Positions 47,570 through 55,428 of a stretch of 64,000 nucleotides of DNA are shown one piece after another. Position 1 is the first letter of the stretch. The number at the start of each line of letters is the position of its first letter. Source of the DNA: Polynucleobacter sp. (GTDB taxonomy: Bacteria > Pseudomonadota > Gammaproteobacteria > Burkholderiales > Burkholderiaceae); assembly GCA_024642065.1 (NCBI GenBank), contig JAHEBW010000004.1, forward strand, positions 1 through 64,000, in the 5' to 3' direction. The notes below the pieces were generated by a model. The model searched no databases and had not been told where the DNA came from. It saw only the letters and a list, made by a program, of their open reading frames with translations. Position numbers and translations under genes: made by a program.

Positions 47570-49177
47570 GTGCACGACAAGATTTTAATTTTGGATTTTG
47601 GGTCACAAGTGACCCAATTGATTGCTAGACGCGTTCGTGATGCACGTGTTTATTCAGAAATTCATCCGTATGATGTTGACCCTTCTTTTATCGAAAAATT
47701 CGTTAAAGAAAATGGCTGTAAGGGCATTATTTTGTCAGGTGGTCCAAGCTCAGTAACAGAAGGTGACACACCACGTGCACCTGAAGTTGTTTTTAATCTA
47801 GGTGTTCCTGTTTTAGGTATATGCTACGGCATGCAAACGATGGCAGCTCAATTGGGCGGCCAAGTTGCAACAGCGGAATCTTTAGGGAAGTCTCGCGAAT
47901 TTGGTTACGCAGAAGTACGTGCTCGTGGCCACACAAAACTTTTAGAAAATATCCAAGATTTCACAACACCTGAAGGTCATGGGATGTTAAAGGTTTGGAT
48001 GAGTCATGGTGATTCAGTTACTGAATTGCCTGCTGGATTTAAATTAATGGCATCTACCGATTCATGTCCGATCGCTGGCATGGCTGATGAAGATCGTCGT
48101 TTTTATGCTGTTCAATTCCACCCAGAAGTAACCCACACAGTTTTAGGTACAGCCTTGTTAGAACGTTTTGTTCATCAAATTTGTGCTTGTGGCACAGATT
48201 GGGTTATGGGTGATTACATTGCAGAAGCTGTCGCTTCTATACGTCAACAAGTGGGCAGTGATGAAGTTATTTTGGGTTTATCTGGCGGCGTTGATTCCAG
48301 TGTTGCTGCTGCTTTGATTCACAAAGCAATCGGCAAACAACTCACTTGCGTATTCGTAGATCACGGCTTACTTCGTTTAGACGAAGGTAAGATGGTCATG
48401 GAGATGTTTGGCAAAAACTTAGGTGTCAAAGTTATCCATGTCGATGCAACAGCGCAATTCATGGGTGAATTAGCGGGTGTTTCTGACCCTGAAGCTAAAC
48501 GCAAGATTATCGGAAAAGAGTTTGTTGAAGTTTTCCAAAGAGAATCTGCAAAAATTGAAAATGTTAAATGGTTAGCCCAAGGCACCATTTATCCTGATGT
48601 GATTGAGTCTGCAGGTAAGGGTAAAAAGGGCGCACATACTATTAAGAGTCACCACAACGTTGGTGGTTTGCCCGATGATATGAAGCTTCAATTACTTGAG
48701 CCGCTTCGTGAGTTATTCAAAGATGAGGTTCGCGCACTAGGCGTTGCCTTAGGTTTACCTCATGAGATGGTTTATCGCCATCCATTCCCAGGACCGGGTT
48801 TGGGTGTTCGTATTCTTGGTGAAGTTAAAAAAGAATTTGCTGATTTGCTTCGCAGAGCCGATGCTATCTTTATTGAAGAGTTACGCTCAACCATTGATAC
48901 AGCTAGTGGAAAATCTTGGTACGACTTAACAAGTCAGGCCTTTGCTGTTTTCCTACCAGTTAAATCGGTTGGGGTGATGGGCGATGGCCGCACCTACGAA
49001 TATGTCGTTGCTTTACGCGCCGTTCAAACGCAAGACTTTATGACGGCTCATTGGGCGCATTTACCTCATGAATTATTAGGTAAGGTTTCCAATCGAATTA
49101 TTAATGAAGTGCGTGGCATTAACCGTGTTGTGTATGACATCAGCGGTAAACCACCAGCAACCATTGAGTGGGAGTAG
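47570..49177 (+). CDS. guaA: GMP synthase (glutamine-hydrolysing)
   Basis: Converts XMP to GMP. 535 residues. Class-I glutamine amidotransferase domain (Cys in GICYGMQ, His/Glu in FHPEVTHT), ATP-pyrophosphatase domain ([13 protein letters not shown]), and a C-terminal dimerisation domain ending ATIEWE. Starts at GTG. Its last codons are supplied by the attL of the downstream integrative element, which keeps the protein sequence intact. Confidence 0.98.
   Translation: MHDKILILDFGSQVTQLIARRVRDARVYSEIHPYDVDPSFIEKFVKENGCKGIILSGGPSSVTEGDTPRAPEVVFNLGVPVLGICYGMQTMAAQLGGQVATAESLGKSREFGYAEVRARGHTKLLENIQDFTTPEGHGMLKVWMSHGDSVTELPAGFKLMASTDSCPIAGMADEDRRFYAVQFHPEVTHTVLGTALLERFVHQICACGTDWVMGDYIAEAVASIRQQVGSDEVILGLSGGVDSSVAAALIHKAIGKQLTCVFVDHGLLRLDEGKMVMEMFGKNLGVKVIHVDATAQFMGELAGVSDPEAKRKIIGKEFVEVFQRESAKIENVKWLAQGTIYPDVIESAGKGKKGAHTIKSHHNVGGLPDDMKLQLLEPLRELFKDEVRALGVALGLPHEMVYRHPFPGPGLGVRILGEVKKEFADLLRRADAIFIEELRSTIDTASGKSWYDLTSQAFAVFLPVKSVGVMGDGRTYEYVVALRAVQTQDFMTAHWAHLPHELLGKVSNRIINEVRGINRVVYDISGKPPATIEWE
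49163..49173 (+). repeat. attL core
   Basis: ATTGAGTGGGA at the last codons of guaA; followed by GTAG (codons GAG TAG). Identical to the attR core. Confidence 0.85.
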
Positions 49178-49220
49178 TTTTTGCAACGTAAGTTGTTGAT
49201 TTATATAGATTTACAACTTA

Positions 49221-49234
49221 CACAAAAGTGACAC
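49221..49234 (+). repeat. Candidate left arm-type integrase site
   Basis: CACAAAAGTGACAC, 13 of 14 identical to and in the same orientation as CACAAAAGTTACAC at 62376-62389. Lies in the 162-bp gap between guaA and the integrase. A weaker partial copy (CTACACAAAG) is at about 49291. Confidence 0.45.
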
Positions 49235-49339
49235 AAGCTTAAATAAGTTCTTGATTTTATTGGGCGTAGGTTTTACAGTTGCACGTAAACCTACACAAAG
49301 AAGCAACTATTGGTTTTCGTAGTTGCTTCAGTACCCAAA

Positions 49340-50668
49340 ATGCCACTTAAAAAAACTGAATACAACGAAGACGAGATAGCAATATTTGACGAAGCTGTCA
49401 TATACAAGCGCGGTGAATACTGGCAGATGCGTATGTGGTTGGCTATGGAAAAGAAGTACGCACGTTTCAGTCTACGCACAAGAAATAGAGATACGGCTGA
49501 GGCAAAAGCTAAGAAGCAATATCACGAGCTAAAAGCTGCTGAGCTGGGTGGTAGAACGTATTTCTCGCTAACAACAAAACAAGGCGTTGCCATGTATCTA
49601 GAGCAACGCATGAAAGACGTTAAGGCTGAAATTATTGTTATTGGCAGGTACAAAACGATAGCAACGCATTTGGAGCATTGGCTTAAATATATTGGCAAAG
49701 ACGCGAAGCTAAAAGAGCTGAACAGGACAGACTGTGAAAATTACTTTAGCGAGCGTCGTCAAACCAAAAAGCGAAACGACATAAAAATCAGTCAATCAAC
49801 TATTGTTAACGAACAAAGCAGTATCAATGCAATGTTGTCGTGGTTGTTTAAGAAAAACGAGACTTACATTGAGTCTTTTGATTTCAAGAAATTGAAGCCA
49901 ATTGATGCTGGCGACTTGGCTTTGAAGCGTCCAATCTTTACAAAAGATGAGCTTGCAAAGATTTCTGAAATATTAAGCCAGTACGTTCGTGAACCAGCAG
50001 ATGACAAGAACGATAAGAATAACGCTACCAAGGCGGTCTGCGGATACTTCAATGGAGTATCAATGCTTACCGGTATGCGCCGAGGCGAAATGCTGCAATT
50101 AAAGTGGAGTGACATAAGCTTTAAAGAAAGTGAACATCAAGTTCGCGTTAATAACGGGAAGTTTGTTGATGCCCTTATCTTTATCACTGTTCGTGGTGCC
50201 ATAAGTAAAGTTAGGCGAACGCGGCAATTTATGGTTAGTGATGATGGATATATTTACGGATTACTTTATCTAGCTGCAAAGCGCATCAAATTTAAGGATT
50301 TGCCAGCTACTTACTCAAGTAAAGCCGAAAGCTTTATGATAAAAAATATACATGCAATACAGGCAATCATTCGAAATGATTTGATTTTTAGTATTGATGG
50401 GGAAACGCCGATTACACCTCGTGCAATCTACGTGCATTTTGATAACTTGCTGGAGCGAGCAAAAATTCAAGATGTGGCTGAGCGCGGAATAGTGCATTAC
50501 AGCTTTAGACACTCCTTCATTACACACAAGGTAAACAGTGGGCTTAACTTAATGACGGTTGCTGAAATGGCTGGGACAAGCGTAGCGCAAATTGAAAAAA
50601 CGTATTACCGCACTACACGTGAAAAAATGAAAGCAAACGCACTAAGTGATTACTATATTGTGAGCTGA
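49340..50668 (+). CDS. int: Tyrosine-type site-specific integrase
   Basis: 442 residues. N-terminal region (1-75) resembles an arm-binding domain, a SAM-like core-binding domain spans about 80-175, and the catalytic domain is C-terminal. Catalytic residues visible: Arg in TGMRRGE (R247), HxxR in HYSFRHS (H386, R390) and the nucleophile Tyr in KTYYRT (422/423). The usual second His position reads MAGTS, common in this integrase subgroup. I start at the ATG at 49340; a TTG at 49310 would add ten residues. Position beside attL makes it the integrase of the island. Confidence 0.93.
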   Translation: MPLKKTEYNEDEIAIFDEAVIYKRGEYWQMRMWLAMEKKYARFSLRTRNRDTAEAKAKKQYHELKAAELGGRTYFSLTTKQGVAMYLEQRMKDVKAEIIVIGRYKTIATHLEHWLKYIGKDAKLKELNRTDCENYFSERRQTKKRNDIKISQSTIVNEQSSINAMLSWLFKKNETYIESFDFKKLKPIDAGDLALKRPIFTKDELAKISEILSQYVREPADDKNDKNNATKAVCGYFNGVSMLTGMRRGEMLQLKWSDISFKESEHQVRVNNGKFVDALIFITVRGAISKVRRTRQFMVSDDGYIYGLLYLAAKRIKFKDLPATYSSKAESFMIKNIHAIQAIIRNDLIFSIDGETPITPRAIYVHFDNLLERAKIQDVAERGIVHYSFRHSFITHKVNSGLNLMTVAEMAGTSVAQIEKTYYRTTREKMKANALSDYYIVS

Positions 50669-50698
50669 GGCATCGCACGTAACTAAAAATTCATTTGT

Positions 50699-51268
50699 TT
50701 ATACAAGCTCTACTGCGTTACGAAGTACTCCAGGACGCAGGTCGATGTATCGTTGAGTGGTTGCCATGTTTGCGTGTCCAGCTAACGCCATCATCACGCG
50801 AACGCTGACACCTTTTTCTGCTAAGTTAGTTAGGAAACCTCTGCGGCCGCTGTGGCTGCTTGCACCATCAAAACCTGCATTTCGGTAAATCCCGTTCACA
50901 ACTTGTGTCAGTGAGTTCGCCGTAAACCCTACGCTTCTTTGTGTAGCGAACAAGAGCTGCTTGGTGTCACGAACCCGAACAGTGAGCATGTAAGCAGTCA
51001 ACTCGCTGCGCATACGGTCATTTAGTAAAACGCTACGACTGCGATTGCCCTTAGTTTGTGCAGCACTCAAGTTGATTTCATCGCGAACTGTTCCATCGCT
51101 CGCAAGTACATCACAAACACGTACAGCAGCCACTTCTCCAATGCGCATCCCAGCTAAGTGCGTAAGTAGCAGAATTGCGCGATTGCGTGTCGCGTTCTTA
51201 GTTGTTTTCACAAAATCTAGCAAGCGTTGCAGCTCACGTTCGTTTAGTGTTTTGGCTTGCTTGGACAT
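50699..51268 (-). CDS. Minimal tyrosine recombinase (catalytic domain only)
   Basis: 189 residues. All catalytic positions are kept: R42 (GMRIGE), K74 region (QTKGNRSR), H139 and R142 (HSGRRG), H165 (GHANMATTQ) and Y174. The N-terminal core-binding domain of XerC/D-like enzymes is absent; the protein begins only about 25 residues before the fold. The start is chosen for AAAGG 6 nt upstream; the frame is open for 41 further codons. Opposite orientation to the integrase. It may act on a site of its own (hairpins just upstream) rather than on attL/attR. Confidence 0.88.
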   Translation of the reverse strand: MSKQAKTLNERELQRLLDFVKTTKNATRNRAILLLTHLAGMRIGEVAAVRVCDVLASDGTVRDEINLSAAQTKGNRSRSVLLNDRMRSELTAYMLTVRVRDTKQLLFATQRSVGFTANSLTQVVNGIYRNAGFDGASSHSGRRGFLTNLAEKGVSVRVMMALAGHANMATTQRYIDLRPGVLRNAVELV

Positions 51269-51380
51269 TTGCACCTTTCGCGTTGCTATTAAAAAAGTGC
51301 ATTTAGTATGTTTTCGTATGTGCAAAATTCCTACCCCTTTTTTGCCTCGCACAGACCTCAATAAAAACAACAGGTTATGC

Positions 51381-51416
51381 GCACTGAGCATGTTTTATGT
51401 AATTTATGCTCAGTGC
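51381..51416. repeat. Perfect 11-bp inverted repeat upstream of the small recombinase
   Basis: GCACTGAGCAT (51381-51391) / ATGCTCAGTGC (51406-51416), 14-nt spacer. It lies 113 bp upstream of the recombinase start. Arms of 11 bp are the size of Xer half-sites, but the spacer is longer than the usual 6-8 bp. Confidence 0.7.
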
Positions 51417-51418
51417 TA

Positions 51419-51441
51419 TTTAGCCAAATCGCGTGGCTAAA
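51419..51441. repeat. 8-bp inverted repeat
   Basis: TTTAGCCA (51419-51426) / TGGCTAAA (51434-51441), 7-nt loop. Two bases after the preceding inverted repeat. Confidence 0.6.
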
Positions 51442-51469
51442 CTGCCACGAAAACGGGTAGAGCTACTAG

Positions 51470-51546
51470 CAAGCCCTACAAGCGTTTTTGCTGCTTAGGG
51501 TTGGCTTGGGTAGCTGGGCTGAGGCTTGCGCAGCGTATAGGGCTTG
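51470..51546. repeat. Interrupted inverted repeat CAAGCCCTA / TAGGGCTTG
   Basis: 9-bp arms at 51470-51478 and 51538-51546 with 59 bp between. The enclosed sequence is G-rich (TTAGGGTTGGCTTGGGTAGC). Together with the two previous repeats it makes the 476-bp gap 51269-51744 unusually rich in dyad symmetry; otherwise no gene is seen there. Confidence 0.5.
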
Positions 51547-51659
51547 TAAAGCAGTAGTCTTGCGTTAAAAAGGGTTGCAGTACCCAATAAATCAACTGCG
51601 CAAAAAGTTGCAGGGGAGTACTTATGCTTTCTGGGTGGTGATTTCTTGACCCCATATCA

Positions 51660-51680
51660 AGCGTTACTTAAGTAACACTT
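51660..51680 (+). repeat. Left copy of the 21-bp near-palindromic repeat
   Basis: Contains the perfect 14-bp palindrome GTTACTTAAGTAAC (51663-51676). The whole 21 bp are the exact reverse complement of 59881-59901. It lies 64 bp before the first gene of the restriction-like module and overlaps TTGAAA (51679-51684), a possible -35, so it may be an operator. Confidence 0.85.
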
Positions 51681-51744
51681 GAAACTAGTTATCAAATTCG
51701 TTTCTTATGGTAAAGTGGATACACATTGGAGACACGGGGGTTCT

Positions 51745-51933
51745 ATGAAAGATGCAGGGATGCGTATACGTGTTGAGCAAGATTTGCGAGAAGATTTTAT
51801 TTCTGCTTGCCAAACTCAACACACGCCTGCAGCGCAGGTACTTCGCCAGTTTATGCGTGGCTACGTTGAGCAGTTCAAAGCTAGCTCACCCAAACTTAAA
51901 GTTGAAACCAAGAATAAAAAGGCTGCGGGGTAA
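51745..51933 (+). CDS. Small ribbon-helix-helix-like DNA-binding protein
   Basis: 62 residues. MRIRVEQDLREDFISACQTQHTPAAQVLRQFMRGYVEQF fits the beta-strand/helix/helix pattern of RHH (CopG/RelB-like) regulators, followed by a Lys-rich tail. I start at the ATG at 51745 because GGGGG lies 5 nt upstream; the open frame extends to 51679. First gene of the module, 2 bp before the GIY-YIG gene. Probably a transcriptional regulator of the module; an antitoxin role is less likely because no toxin-like partner follows. Confidence 0.75.
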   Translation: MKDAGMRIRVEQDLREDFISACQTQHTPAAQVLRQFMRGYVEQFKASSPKLKVETKNKKAAG

Positions 51934-51935
51934 CT

Positions 51936-52559
51936 ATGGCTGAAATCGTTTACGTGCTTACTAATGAAGCAATGGATGGGTTGGTGAAAATTGGCAGAAC
52001 AACTACAAGTGTTGAGCAGCGCATCAAAGAGCTAGACAACACCAGTACCCCTCTGCCATTCCAATGTTTTTTTGCTGGTGAAGTGGGAGATTCGACTTAT
52101 GTTGAGGCACACCTACACAAAGCATTCGCTGACAAACGTGTCCGAAACAATCGAGAGTTCTTTCGTGTAGACCCAAATCAAGTTCGTGCCGCAATCATGA
52201 TTGCTAGTCCCAAAGACGTTACACCGCGAACAGACGTAGTGGTTGATGCTAGTGATGTGCAGGCGTTGCAAAAAGCAGCAGTGGCGCAGGATAGGCGTTC
52301 AAGACTTAAATTCAGTGAACTAAACATACCTGTCGGAGCTACTCTTGTTTTTGTAAAAGATGATGCAGTTACATGCACAGTTGTTGCAAACGGTGAGGTG
52401 AATTTCTATAACCAAATCATGTCGCCAAGTAAAGCCGCATTATTGGCAACCCAAAAGATGGGTTACAAATGGGCAGCTGTAAGTGGTAGTGATTACTGGA
52501 AATTTGAAGATGAGACATTGACAGCTCGACGTTTGCGCTTGGAGGATGAGCAAGACTAA
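51936..52559 (+). CDS. GIY-YIG nuclease-family protein with RAMA-like C-terminus
   Basis: 207 residues. Residues 1-85 form a T5orf172/MUG113-type GIY-YIG domain: YVLTN, LVKIGRT (with R21), E57 in YVEAHLHKAF and NREFFRV. Residues about 125-195 (FSELNIPVGATLVFV ... SPSKAALLATQKMGYKWAAV ... YWKF) resemble the RAMA domain found in restriction and methylase-associated proteins. Such a pairing suggests recognition of modified DNA followed by nicking or cleavage; this is inference. Overlaps the helicase gene by 14 bp. Confidence 0.78.
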   Translation: MAEIVYVLTNEAMDGLVKIGRTTTSVEQRIKELDNTSTPLPFQCFFAGEVGDSTYVEAHLHKAFADKRVRNNREFFRVDPNQVRAAIMIASPKDVTPRTDVVVDASDVQALQKAAVAQDRRSRLKFSELNIPVGATLVFVKDDAVTCTVVANGEVNFYNQIMSPSKAALLATQKMGYKWAAVSGSDYWKFEDETLTARRLRLEDEQD

Positions 52560-55428
52560 CGCTCATACCATGCGCCCGTATTCAAACTACCAATCAAAGC
52601 TGTTTGCTACACAACTTACGTTGAGGCAACCAGCTAACAGCATTGACAAGCTCAGTCATGCAATAGCCTCAGCACGAGTTGACTTGAATCCACACCAAGT
52701 TGATGCAGCCTTATTTGCTGTACGCAGCCCACTTAGTAAGGGCGTAATACTTGCTGATGAAGTTGGCTTGGGTAAGACCATTGAAGCAGGTATCGTCATC
52801 TCACAAAAATGGGCTGAACGCAGACGCAAGCTACTAATCATTGCGCCTGCAACGCTGCGTAAGCAGTGGCAGCAGGAGTTGATGGACAAGTTCAACATCC
52901 CAAGCACTATTCTTGAAAACGGCACCTACAAACAATTAAAAAAAGAAGGCACATTGCTAAGTGGCAATAGCTTGCTTATCTGCTCTTATAACTTTGCGGC
53001 ATCTAAAGCCGATGTGCTTGAAGTAGTTGATTGGGATTTAGTTGTTGTTGATGAAGCGCACAGACTGCGAAACGTATACAAGGTTGGCAACAAGATGGCA
53101 TCTGCAATTGCAGGTGTGCTTGCTGATGTGCCCAAGCTTCTACTCACCGCAACGCCATTGCAAAATAGCTTGCTAGAGCTGTATGGGCTAGTAAGCATCA
53201 TCGACCCGCATGTGTTTGGTGATATCACATCATTCAAAGAACAGTACGTCCGTGGCGTAAACGAAAACCTGCGTAACTCAAGGCTCAAAGAGCGCATCAA
53301 GCCGTTCTGCCAACGGACGCTTCGTAAGCAAGTTCTTGAGTACATCAAGTTCACGCAGCGTGTGGCGATGACGGAAGAGTTCGTTCCAAGCGATGATGAG
53401 CACAGGCTTTACGAGCAAGTGTCAGCGTACCTTCAACGTGAAAAATTAAATGCACTTCCAAGAAGTCAGCGGACGTTGATGACACTTGTGCTTCGCAAGC
53501 TGCTTGCATCAAGTAGCTATGCAATTGCTGCAACACTGCAAAAGCTTGTTGAGCGTCTTGAGCACACACAGGCACGCCAAAGTGTTCTTGAATTGTTAGA
53601 TGGCGAGATTGAAGGGCTTGATGAGCTGACTGAAGAAATTGGCGCTGATGCAGTTGAAGAAGCCAGCGGCAAGTTATCAGCAGAAGAATTGCAAGACTTG
53701 CGGCTTGAGCTAGCTGAACTGAGAGACTATGCAAAGTTGGCTAGTGGCATTCGTGATAACGCTAAAGGCGCGGCTTTGCAAAAGGTCTTAGCAACGGCGT
53801 TTGAGAAGCTGCAAGGTATCGGTGCAGCAAAGAAGGCTGTGATTTTTACCGAGTCAACACGCACACAGCGTTACTTGGCGGACTTGTTATCGCAATCTGG
53901 TTTTGAAAACGAGATATGCATGATGAACGGGACAAACACCGACCCGCAATCAAAAGCAATTTACGCTGACTGGGTTAAGAAACACGCTGGCAGTGACAAA
54001 ATATCGGGTTCAAAAACAGCCGACATGAAGGCTGCAATTGTTGAACACTTTAGAGACACTGCAACAATCCTAATTGCCACTGAGAGCGCGGCAGAAGGTG
54101 TGAACTTGCAGTTCTGCTCGCTGGTCGTTAACTTCGATTTGCCTTGGAATCCGCAGCGTGTTGAGCAGCGAATCGGTCGCTGTCATCGCTATGGTCAAAA
54201 GTTTGATGTAGTTGTAGTTAACTTTTTGAACAAACGTAATGCTGCTGACCAGCGTGTATATCAGCTACTTGCCGAAAAATTCAAACTGTTTGATGGTGTT
54301 TTCGGCGCGAGTGACGAAGTGCTTGGAGTAATTGAAAACGGCGTGGACATTGAAAAGCGCATTGCAGGCGTGTATCAAACATGTCGTACAGCTGATGAAA
54401 TTCAACATGCTTTTGATGAAATTCAGCAAGAGCTGGATGAGCAAATTAAGGCTGCACTTGAAACAACGCGCCTAAAGCTTCTTGAAAACTTTGACGAAGA
54501 AGTCAACGCACGTTTGAAAGTTAGTCACGACCAGACTAAGGCGATACTGGATAAACGTAGCAGCTTGTTACTTATGCTGGCTAAGACAGAGTTAGCAGAC
54601 ATTGCTAGCTTTGAAGCTAGCGGCACTGTTTTTGACCTACACAGTAGCCCATCTAGCAGTGGCGCGGCAATTGGCACATACAACTTTGATTGGCGGGCTG
54701 CTGACAGCAAAGACCAACACTTTTTTGCGGAAACGAGTCCACTTGCAAGCTGGGTTGTGAGTAATGCGCTTGGACGTGACTTAGACAGCAGCGTTACGCT
54801 TGAGCTTGATTACAAGGCTTACCCTTTCAAAGTTAGTGCGCTAGAGCCATATATCGGTAAGAGTGGCTGGGTTGCTGCTGAGAAGATTACTGTTAGCAGT
54901 GTTGAAGATGAAGATTTCTTAGCAATCACTGCAATCACAGATAGCGGTGAAGTGCTTGACGCTGAACTTGCTGAACGGTTAATGGCCATACATTGCCCAG
55001 CCGTTTCATCTTGCCAAGCTCAAACGCCAACTGCACAGCTTGATAAGGCAATTACAAAACAACGCGATGCCGTAGCAAGGCAGCTGGATGAGCGCAATGC
55101 GGTTTACTTTGACGAAGAGACTGGCAAGCTTGATAGCTGGGCTGATGACTTAAAGTTTGGACTTGAAACTGAAATTAAGCAGCTAGACAAAGACATTAAG
55201 GAAGCGAAGAAAGCAGCCTCTGTGTCAATGTCTCTAGCTTCAAAACTTGAGCATCAAAAGAAATTACGTGAGCTTGAGCAGAGTAGGAATGCAAAGCGTA
55301 GAAGCTTGTATGAAGCGCAGGACAGTATTGACGAACAACGCGATACGCTAATTAAAAAAGTGGAAAAGCAATTGCAATGCACAGTTAAAAACACGAAACT
55401 GTTTGCTGTGAGATGGAGCTTAAAGTAA
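52546..55428 (+). CDS. SNF2-family DEAD/DEAH-box helicase (defence-associated)
   Basis: 960 residues. SF2/SNF2 motor: Walker A DEVGLGKTIEAG (71-82), DEAH in VVVDEAHRLRN (169-172), motif III LLLTATPLQNS, and motif VI QRIGRCHRYGQ (about 541-551), the last typical of SNF2/HepA relatives. The C-terminal 350 residues are helical and charged with a long predicted coiled-coil near 840-940. An alternative start at 52570 follows the upstream stop. It precedes the methyltransferase by 0 bp (TAA ATG). Probably translocates on DNA for the restriction module; the annotation as DrmD-like is possible but unproven. Confidence 0.9.
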   Translation: MSKTNAHTMRPYSNYQSKLFATQLTLRQPANSIDKLSHAIASARVDLNPHQVDAALFAVRSPLSKGVILADEVGLGKTIEAGIVISQKWAERRRKLLIIAPATLRKQWQQELMDKFNIPSTILENGTYKQLKKEGTLLSGNSLLICSYNFAASKADVLEVVDWDLVVVDEAHRLRNVYKVGNKMASAIAGVLADVPKLLLTATPLQNSLLELYGLVSIIDPHVFGDITSFKEQYVRGVNENLRNSRLKERIKPFCQRTLRKQVLEYIKFTQRVAMTEEFVPSDDEHRLYEQVSAYLQREKLNALPRSQRTLMTLVLRKLLASSSYAIAATLQKLVERLEHTQARQSVLELLDGEIEGLDELTEEIGADAVEEASGKLSAEELQDLRLELAELRDYAKLASGIRDNAKGAALQKVLATAFEKLQGIGAAKKAVIFTESTRTQRYLADLLSQSGFENEICMMNGTNTDPQSKAIYADWVKKHAGSDKISGSKTADMKAAIVEHFRDTATILIATESAAEGVNLQFCSLVVNFDLPWNPQRVEQRIGRCHRYGQKFDVVVVNFLNKRNAADQRVYQLLAEKFKLFDGVFGASDEVLGVIENGVDIEKRIAGVYQTCRTADEIQHAFDEIQQELDEQIKAALETTRLKLLENFDEEVNARLKVSHDQTKAILDKRSSLLLMLAKTELADIASFEASGTVFDLHSSPSSSGAAIGTYNFDWRAADSKDQHFFAETSPLASWVVSNALGRDLDSSVTLELDYKAYPFKVSALEPYIGKSGWVAAEKITVSSVEDEDFLAITAITDSGEVLDAELAERLMAIHCPAVSSCQAQTPTAQLDKAITKQRDAVARQLDERNAVYFDEETGKLDSWADDLKFGLETEIKQLDKDIKEAKKAASVSMSLASKLEHQKKLRELEQSRNAKRRSLYEAQDSIDEQRDTLIKKVEKQLQCTVKNTKLFAVRWSLK

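Noticed and set aside
51045..51440. 131-codon rightward ORF opposite the small recombinase
   Set aside because: Mostly antisense to the recombinase, low-complexity Ser/Arg composition, and it runs through the inverted repeat.
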